Source: Ciceribacter ferrooxidans (lineage in GTDB: Bacteria > Pseudomonadota > Alphaproteobacteria > Rhizobiales > Rhizobiaceae). From it: a DNA stretch of 50,496 bases. The notes under the pieces are model-generated. The model was not told where the DNA came from and did not search any database. It saw nothing but the letters and a program-made list of their open reading frames with translations. Position numbers and translations under genes: made by a program. The stretch lies in NCBI RefSeq assembly GCF_004137355.1, contig NZ_SDVB01000022.1:1-50496 (forward strand), in the 5' to 3' direction. Shown here piece after piece: positions 45,294 through 50,496 of this stretch; position 1 is the stretch's first letter; every line of letters starts with the position of its first letter.

Positions 45294-45356
45294 TCGATCC
45301 AAATTGGGAGCGGCGCACCCGTTCCCGTCCGTCACCTGAACTTGGGAGGAATAGCA

Positions 45357-45641
45357 ATGTCCAGCGAATGGCCCCTTTGGGAAGTCTTTATCCGCGGTCA
45401 ACATGGCCTCAACCATCGCCATGTCGGCAGCCTGCATGCCCCGGACGCCGAGATGGCGATCCGCAATGCGCGCGACGTCTACACGCGTCGCAACGAAGGC
45501 GTGTCGATCTGGGTGGTGAAATCGGTCGACATCACCGCGTCGTCGCCGTCCGAGAAGGGCCCGCTGTTCGAACCGTCGAACTCCAAGGTCTATCGTCACC
45601 CGACCTTCTTCGACATCCCGGCTGAAGTGGGGCATATGTGA
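45357..45641 (+). CDS. paaB: Phenylacetyl-CoA epoxidase subunit PaaB
   Basis: A 94-aa protein. WPLWEVFIRGQHGLNHRHVG is the family N-terminus, and the short beta-alpha fold fits the usual ~95 residues. It bridges the PaaA/PaaC pairs and is needed for activity. The start at 45357 follows GGGAGGA; its TGA overlaps the next ATG (TGATG). Confidence 0.96.
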   Translation: MSSEWPLWEVFIRGQHGLNHRHVGSLHAPDAEMAIRNARDVYTRRNEGVSIWVVKSVDITASSPSEKGPLFEPSNSKVYRHPTFFDIPAEVGHM

Positions 45642-46417
45642 TGGCGACCGCGATCCCGGCGGTCGATCCGGCCGCATATTTCGAATGGCTGCTCAGAATG
45701 GGCGACAACACGCTGATCCTCGGGCACCGCGTGTCCGAGTGGTGCGGCCATTCGCCCGTGCTCGAGGAGGATATCGCGCTTGCCAACACCGCGCTCGACC
45801 TGATCGGCCAGACGCAGTTCTGGCTGGGGCTTGCGGGCGAGATCGAGGGCAGGGGCCGTACGGCCGACAATCTTGCCTATCTGCGTGACGCGGCGGCCTT
45901 CCGCAACGTGCTCCTCGTCGAGCGCCCGAACGGCGACTTCGGCAAGACGCTGATGCGCCAGTTCCTGTTCGATGCCTATCACCTCGAAATGCTGCGTGCG
46001 CTGGTCTCTTCCAGCGATCCGCGCGTGGCGGAGATCGCCGGCAAGGCGCTGAAGGAGGTTTCCTACCACTTCGAGCGCTCGGCCGACCTCGTCATCCGTC
46101 TCGGCGACGGGACCGAGGAGAGCCACCGTCGCATGCAGAAGGCGCTCGACGAGCTCTGGCCCTATACTGGGGAAATGTTCCTCGACGACTCCGCCGATGA
46201 GGCTGTCGCCGAAGCCGGCATTGCGCCGCTTCCCTCAGCTCTCAAGGCGGCCTGGGACAAGTCGGTGGCGGACGTGCTGGTCGAAGCGACGCTGGTTCGT
46301 CCGGAAGGCACCTATCAGCACAAGGGCGGCAAGCGTGGCGTCCACACCGAGCATCTCGGCTACATCCTCGCCGACATGCAGTTCCTGCAGCGGGCCTATC
46401 CCAACTCGGTCTGGTGA
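45641..46417 (+). CDS. paaC: Phenylacetyl-CoA epoxidase subunit PaaC
   Basis: A 258-aa ferritin-like structural partner of PaaA. LILGHRVSEWCGHSPVLEED and RGRTADNLAYLRDAAAFRNV are the expected segments. The gene begins one base into the paaB stop. It stabilises PaaA and lacks a catalytic di-iron centre in the family. Confidence 0.96.
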   Translation: MATAIPAVDPAAYFEWLLRMGDNTLILGHRVSEWCGHSPVLEEDIALANTALDLIGQTQFWLGLAGEIEGRGRTADNLAYLRDAAAFRNVLLVERPNGDFGKTLMRQFLFDAYHLEMLRALVSSSDPRVAEIAGKALKEVSYHFERSADLVIRLGDGTEESHRRMQKALDELWPYTGEMFLDDSADEAVAEAGIAPLPSALKAAWDKSVADVLVEATLVRPEGTYQHKGGKRGVHTEHLGYILADMQFLQRAYPNSVW

Positions 46418-46427
46418 GGTTCGAGCC

Positions 46428-46949
46428 ATGGACGCCAGGACATTGCCTGAACCGAAAGAGGTCTGGCGCTGGCTGGACGAGGTACCAGATCCGGAAATCC
46501 CGGTCATCAGCCTGACCGATCTCGGCATCATCCGCGACGTCGCCTGGGACGGCGATACCCTCGTCGTCGCCGTCACCCCGACCTATTCGGGCTGTCCGGC
46601 GACGACGGTGATCAATCTCGACATCGAGACGGCGCTGAGAAGCCACGGGATCGAGAAGCTGCGTCTCGAGCGGCGGCTGTCGCCGCCCTGGACGACCGAC
46701 TGGATCAGCGAAGCCGGACGCGAAAAGCTTCGCGCCTATGGCATCGCCCCGCCGATCGACGGAACCGCGGCCGATGGCCGGCTGATGGCCCGGGCCAGCC
46801 GGCTTGCCGGATCGAACCTCGCGGTCGCCTGCCCCCGTTGCGGCTCGACGAGGACCGAGAAGGTGAGCCAGTTTGGCTCGACGCCGTGCAAGGCGAGCTA
46901 CCGATGCTCGGACTGTCTGGAACCCTTTGACTATTTCAAGTGCATCTGA
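46428..46949 (+). CDS. paaD: PaaD, Fe-S assembly factor for the epoxidase
   Basis: A 173-aa protein with an N-terminal MIP18/DUF59 domain (EVPDPEIPVISLTDLGIIRD, then TPTYSGCPAT) and a C-terminal zinc ribbon (CPRCGSTR and YRCSDC). It assists iron-sulfur or di-iron centre assembly in the epoxidase complex. The start at 46428 fits the reading frame. Confidence 0.95.
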   Translation: MDARTLPEPKEVWRWLDEVPDPEIPVISLTDLGIIRDVAWDGDTLVVAVTPTYSGCPATTVINLDIETALRSHGIEKLRLERRLSPPWTTDWISEAGREKLRAYGIAPPIDGTAADGRLMARASRLAGSNLAVACPRCGSTRTEKVSQFGSTPCKASYRCSDCLEPFDYFKCI

Positions 46950-46969
46950 GGATGCGGAGGACATAACTC

Positions 46970-48046
46970 ATGGCACGCTTTCATCCCCTGACCGTGACCG
47001 ATATCCGCCACGAGACCCGCGACGCGGTCGTCGTTACGCTCAAGCCGCGCGAGGAGGATCGTGCGGCCTTCGATTTCACCCAAGGCCAATACCTGACCTT
47101 CCGCCGCGATTTCGACGGTGAAGAATTGCGCCGCTCCTATTCGATCTGTGCGGGCAAGGACGAGGGTGTTCTGCGCGTCGGCATCAAGCGCGTCGACGGC
47201 GGCGCCTTCAGCAACTGGGCCAACGCCAATCTGGTACCGGGCGACGTGATCGAGGCCATGCCGCCCATGGGCCGCTTCTACATGGACATCGATCCGACGA
47301 CCAAGAAGCACTATCTCGGCTTTGCCGGCGGTTCCGGCATCACGCCGGTCCTCTCGATCATCAAGACGGTGCTCGCCCGCGAGCCGAGATCGCGCTTCAC
47401 CCTCGTCTACGCCAACCGCCAGATCAATTCGATCATGTTCCGCGAGGAGCTCGAGGATCTGAAGAACACCTATCTCGGCCGTTTCTCGGTGCTGCACATC
47501 CTCGAAAGCGAAGCCCAGGAAATCGACCTCTTCACCGGTCGCCTGGACGAGAACAAGCTTTCTGCGCTTTTCTGCACCTGGATCGATCCGAAGTCGATCG
47601 ACGCCGCCTTCATCTGCGGTCCCGAGCCGATGATGCTGACGATCGTCGCGAGCCTCAATGCGCACGGGCTGAAGGACGAGCAGATCAAGTTCGAGCTCTT
47701 TGCCTCGGGCCAGCCCGGTCGCGCCAAGAACCGTGTCGCATCGGTGAGTGCCGAGGAAGCCGCCGCCGTAGTGGAGACGACCATCACCCTCGACGGCACG
47801 ACGCGAACCTTCAACATGCCCAAGCATGGTGTCAGCATTCTCGAAGCGGCGATCGCCCAGAGCATGGACGCTCCCTTCTCCTGCAAGGCCGGCGTCTGCT
47901 CCACCTGCCGGGCGAAGGTTCTCGAAGGCGAGGTCGAGATCGACACCAACCATGCGCTCGAGGACTACGAAGTCGAGGCCGGCTACGTGCTGACCTGCCA
48001 GTGTCACCCGCTGACCGAAAAGGTCGTGCTCTCCTACGACGAATAA
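46970..48046 (+). CDS. paaE: Phenylacetyl-CoA epoxidase reductase PaaE
   Basis: A 358-aa electron-transfer protein. An FAD/NAD-binding reductase half (RRSYSICAGKDEGVLRVGIK, then GFAGGSGITPVLSIIKTVL) is followed by a C-terminal plant-type [2Fe-2S] domain, with CKAGVCSTC and a distal Cys in YVLTCQC. It delivers electrons from NAD(P)H to PaaA. A strong hairpin follows the stop. Confidence 0.95.
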   Translation: MARFHPLTVTDIRHETRDAVVVTLKPREEDRAAFDFTQGQYLTFRRDFDGEELRRSYSICAGKDEGVLRVGIKRVDGGAFSNWANANLVPGDVIEAMPPMGRFYMDIDPTTKKHYLGFAGGSGITPVLSIIKTVLAREPRSRFTLVYANRQINSIMFREELEDLKNTYLGRFSVLHILESEAQEIDLFTGRLDENKLSALFCTWIDPKSIDAAFICGPEPMMLTIVASLNAHGLKDEQIKFELFASGQPGRAKNRVASVSAEEAAAVVETTITLDGTTRTFNMPKHGVSILEAAIAQSMDAPFSCKAGVCSTCRAKVLEGEVEIDTNHALEDYEVEAGYVLTCQCHPLTEKVVLSYDE

Positions 48047-48053
48047 CCTCCCA

Positions 48054-48082
48054 GCCGGCGGGGCCGATCCTGCCCCGCCGGC
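48054..48082 (+). terminator. Intercistronic hairpin between paaE and paaZ
   Basis: GCCGGCGGGGC (48054-48064) and GCCCCGCCGGC (48072-48082) form a perfect 11-bp stem with a 7-base loop. There is no U-tract, so it likely acts as an mRNA-processing or attenuating element, not a full stop, as paaZ follows closely. Confidence 0.6.
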
Positions 48083-48117
48083 CGCACTGAATAAACCGAT
48101 CCAGGAAGGATGACTTC

Positions 48118-50181
48118 ATGAATGTTTCGGCTCGCGTTCCGCGCCGTCTCGAAAGCTATGTCTGTGGTCGCTGGACCTTCGGCGACAAGCAGGGCGTTCC
48201 GCTGCTCGATGCCTCGACGGGTGCCGCAATCGCATTCATCGACTCGACCGGCATCGATTTTGCCGCGGCACTCGCCTATGGCCGCGAGGTCGGTGGACCG
48301 AACCTGCGGGCGCTCTCCTTCCACGAACGGGCGCAGATGCTGAAATCCCTCGGTCAGGTCCTGATGGACATGAAGGAGGAGTTCTACACCGAGAGCGCGC
48401 TGACCGGCGCCACCCGTGCCGACGGCTGGGTCGACATCGAGGGCGGCATCGGCACAATGCTCTCCTACTCGTCCAAGGCCCGGCGCGAACTGCCCAATAC
48501 CCGCGTGCTGCTCGACGGCGACGTGGAGCTGCTGTCCAAGGACAACAGCTTCTCCGCCCAGCACATCCTGACGCCGCTGCACGGCATCGCCGTCCACATC
48601 AACGCCTTCAATTTCCCCGTCTGGGGCATGCTGGAAAAGATCGCCCCGACGCTGATCGCGGGCGTCCCCTCGCTGGTCAAGCCGGCCAGCCAGACCGCCT
48701 ACCTCACCGAGCTCGTCGTGCGCCGGATCATCGAGACCGGCATCCTGCCGGAAGGCGCGCTGCAGCTCGTTTCCGGCTCGGTCGGCGACCTGCTCGACCA
48801 TGTCGAGGGTCAGGATGCCGTGACCTTCACCGGCTCGGCCTGGACCGGTCGCAAGCTGAAGTCGCACCCGGCCGTGGTGGCGAATTCCGTACGTTTCACG
48901 ATGGAAGCCGACAGCCTCAATGCCTCGGTGCTCGGCCCCGATGCCGGCCCGGGAACGGAGGAGTTCGATCTCTTCGTCAGGGAAGTGGCCCGCGAGATGA
49001 CATCGAAGGCCGGCCAGAAGTGCACGGCGATCCGTCGTGTGATTGCGCCCAGGGCCCATGTCCAGGCGCTGGTCGAAGCGCTCGGTGATCGCCTGTCGAA
49101 GACCGCGCTCGGCAACCCCGCCGACGAGGGCGTGCGCATGGGACCGCTGGCAAGCCTTGCCCAGCGCGACGAGGTGCGCGAACGCATCCGCGACCTTTCC
49201 GCCGACGCCGAGATCGTCGCCGGCGATCCGGACAATGTCCGCGTCTTCTCCGGCGATGCCGAGAAGGGCGCCTTCCTCAATCCCGTGCTTCTCTATTGCG
49301 ACAAGCCGTTTACGGCCTCCGCCGTCCATGACGTCGAGGCCTTCGGGCCGGTCTCCACCGTGATGCCCTATGAGGGGATCGAGGAAGCGATTGCGCTTGC
49401 CCACAAGGGCAAGGGATCGCTCGCCGCTTCCGTCTTCACCAATGATCCCCGGGTCGCCGAGGAAATGGTGATCGGCATGGCGCCCTATCACGGCCGTATC
49501 CTGATCGGGAACCGCGCCTCGGCCAAGTCCTCGACCGGTCATGGCTCGCCGCTTGCAGGCCTCGTCCACGGCGGTCCGGGACGGGCCGGCGGCGGCGAGG
49601 AACTGGGCGGCATGCGGGGCGTCAAGCACTACATGCAGCGCACGGCCGTGCAGGGTACGCCGCGGCTCCTTTCGGCCGTCACCGGTCGCTGGATGGAGGG
49701 CGCCGGCGCCGGCGACATGAGCGTCCATCCGTTCCGCAAGTCGCTCGCCGAACTGAAGATCGGCGACCAGATCGTCACGGCCAAGCGCACCGTGACGATC
49801 GAGGACATCGAGCATTTCGCGCATTTCACCGGCGACACCTTCTATGCCCACATGGACGAGGCGGCGGCCAAGGCCAATCCGTTCTTCGACGGGCGCGTGG
49901 CGCACGGCTATCTGATCGTCTCCTTCGCGGCCGGCCTGTTCGTCGATCCGGATCCCGGTCCGGTCCTTGCCAATTACGGCGTCGACAACCTGCGCTTCCT
50001 CACCCCCGTCAATCCGGGCGATACGCTGCAAGTCCGGCTGACCTGCAAGGAGATCAATCCGCGCGCCAATGCCGACCACGGCGAGGTGCGCTGGGATTGC
50101 CAGGTGACGAACCAGAACGGCGCAGTCGTCGCGCAGTACGATGTCCTGACCATGGTCGCCAAGACATGGGGAAGGGCATAG
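48118..50181 (+). CDS. paaZ: PaaZ, oxepin-CoA hydrolase/aldehyde dehydrogenase
   Basis: A 687-aa bifunctional enzyme. The N-terminal ALDH domain has FTMEADSLNAS (general-base Glu) and GQKCTAIRR (nucleophilic Cys at about 302). The C-terminal MaoC-like hydratase has HFAHFTGDTFYAHMDE and FDGRVAHGYL, with catalytic Asp and His. It opens oxepin-CoA and oxidises the resulting semialdehyde to 3-oxo-5,6-dehydrosuberyl-CoA. Domain order and length match PaaZ. Confidence 0.96.
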   Translation: MNVSARVPRRLESYVCGRWTFGDKQGVPLLDASTGAAIAFIDSTGIDFAAALAYGREVGGPNLRALSFHERAQMLKSLGQVLMDMKEEFYTESALTGATRADGWVDIEGGIGTMLSYSSKARRELPNTRVLLDGDVELLSKDNSFSAQHILTPLHGIAVHINAFNFPVWGMLEKIAPTLIAGVPSLVKPASQTAYLTELVVRRIIETGILPEGALQLVSGSVGDLLDHVEGQDAVTFTGSAWTGRKLKSHPAVVANSVRFTMEADSLNASVLGPDAGPGTEEFDLFVREVAREMTSKAGQKCTAIRRVIAPRAHVQALVEALGDRLSKTALGNPADEGVRMGPLASLAQRDEVRERIRDLSADAEIVAGDPDNVRVFSGDAEKGAFLNPVLLYCDKPFTASAVHDVEAFGPVSTVMPYEGIEEAIALAHKGKGSLAASVFTNDPRVAEEMVIGMAPYHGRILIGNRASAKSSTGHGSPLAGLVHGGPGRAGGGEELGGMRGVKHYMQRTAVQGTPRLLSAVTGRWMEGAGAGDMSVHPFRKSLAELKIGDQIVTAKRTVTIEDIEHFAHFTGDTFYAHMDEAAAKANPFFDGRVAHGYLIVSFAAGLFVDPDPGPVLANYGVDNLRFLTPVNPGDTLQVRLTCKEINPRANADHGEVRWDCQVTNQNGAVVAQYDVLTMVAKTWGRA

Positions 50182-50452
50182 GTGTTGTGAAGTGACTTTC
50201 CGCGCTCGGGTCTGGCATTGCCGCGAAAACCGCATTTTCGACCCGGACGACTAGCGGTGATGAGGTGGCGAGCATGGTCGATGGTCCGGTAAAGCTGATT
50301 GATTGTTGCCGTGAAGCGCCGCAGCGCAAAGCTAATGTGAAAGCGATTTTGCAAACCCTTCGTTGAAAGGTGCGAAGGGTTTTGGCACTGTGGCTTGCCG
50401 CGCATGCCGGAAAAGCCATTCGAATCAGAGAGGGAAAGGGTGTTGATCGCTG
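50182..50452. other. Gap downstream of paaZ
   Basis: Contains the terminator hairpin listed next and no supported gene. Antisense frames here are extensions of shadow ORFs over paaZ. Confidence 0.4.
50353..50386 (+). terminator. Rho-independent-like terminator
   Basis: AAACCCTTCG (50353-50362) and CGAAGGGTTT (50373-50382) form a perfect 10-bp stem with a 10-base loop, followed by a short T run. It could end the phenylacetate transcript, some 170 bases after the paaZ stop. Confidence 0.65.
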
Positions 50453-50496
50453 ATGAAGACGAGCATCGACCACCTGCCGCCCGTCAAACAGCGCGA
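50453..50496 (+). CDS. Partial gene, nucleotidyltransferase/HEPN-like N-terminus
   Basis: Fourteen complete codons run to the window edge (MKTSIDHLPPVKQR), with a GAGAGGGAAAGGG site upstream. The residues match the common N-terminus of rhizobial nucleotidyltransferase plus HEPN-domain proteins (family pattern recalled). The product is truncated by the window edge, and so little is seen that the call stays tentative. Confidence 0.45.
   Translation, partial: MKTSIDHLPPVKQR

Noticed and set aside
42748-48007. Long minus-strand frames (499, 488, 358 aa) across the phenylacetate operon
   Set aside because: All lie antisense to paaJ, paaA and paaE, which have full family motifs. The translations show the low-complexity composition of codon-position shadows.
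48034-50235. 733-aa minus-strand open frame opposite paaZ
   Set aside because: It is the antisense shadow of a clear PaaZ gene in GC-rich DNA. Its translation is rich in Arg, Asp, Gly and His with no family pattern.

Overview
The window looks like an accessory or chromid/plasmid region of a Rhizobiales alphaproteobacterium (Rhizobium, Agrobacterium, Shinella or Ensifer type). The support is GC-rich genes with strong antisense shadow ORFs, a decayed tail of the rhizobial DUF1612/HTH plasmid family at the left end, dense ABC-transporter operons with LysR and AraC regulators, and a polyol operon of rhizobial type. No rRNA, CRISPR array or convincing functional tRNA was seen.

Bases 1-14,600 form a defence and toxin-antitoxin island with lower GC and less regular codon use than the rest. 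In order it holds: a DUF1612/HTH remnant; a minus-strand operon of an SF2 helicase (862 aa) overlapping an unrecognised 364-aa partner; a divergent DUF2971 protein with a C-terminal zinc ribbon; an AlbA_2 (Schlafen-type) plus GHKL-ATPase protein; a large type IIG-like restriction/methyltransferase with an N-terminal PD-(D/E)xK site; a small ORF overlapping an XRE regulator; the mobile mystery protein A/B pair (XRE plus Fic); and a TacA/TacT antitoxin-acetyltransferase toxin pair with a visible operator. The helicase, its partner and the DUF2971 gene are the best candidate for an undescribed defence system.

Bases 14,960-16,730 hold a saccharopine-dehydrogenase-like oxidoreductase divergent from a TetR regulator, with nested palindromes between them. 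Bases 17,030-27,950 hold a minus-strand peptide-type ABC operon: two permeases, a fused double ATPase, a cytoplasmic class-A beta-lactamase-fold hydrolase, a substrate-binding protein and an M20 amidohydrolase. Two LysR genes lie upstream on the same strand, and an MmgE/PrpD gene diverges from the second. Together this looks like uptake and hydrolysis of an amide-bonded or peptide-like nutrient.

Bases 28,300-34,200 are a patchwork. Intact genes are a Tat-exported metallo-beta-lactamase-fold hydrolase, a LysR regulator, an Rrf2 regulator divergent from a SAM methyltransferase, and a ParD-like antitoxin. Between them lie broken pieces: a multiply frameshifted TetR gene, a truncated ParE, a LuxR tail, an insertion-sequence end with four 22-nt repeats, a DUF4143 fragment and a carboxymuconolactone-decarboxylase fragment. 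A tRNA-like segment and a recurring ~25-nt motif occur in this region and elsewhere.

Bases 34,200-42,620 are a polyol-utilisation locus: a divergent AraC regulator, then a binding protein, two permeases, a small membrane protein, a xylitol/sorbitol-type dehydrogenase, a MalK-type ATPase, an SDR and a ribitol-dehydrogenase-like SDR. Bases 43,070-50,180 are a phenylacetate operon (thiolase-paaA-B-C-D-E-Z) behind a probable TetR/PaaR operator. A truncated gene starting at 50,453 runs off the right end.
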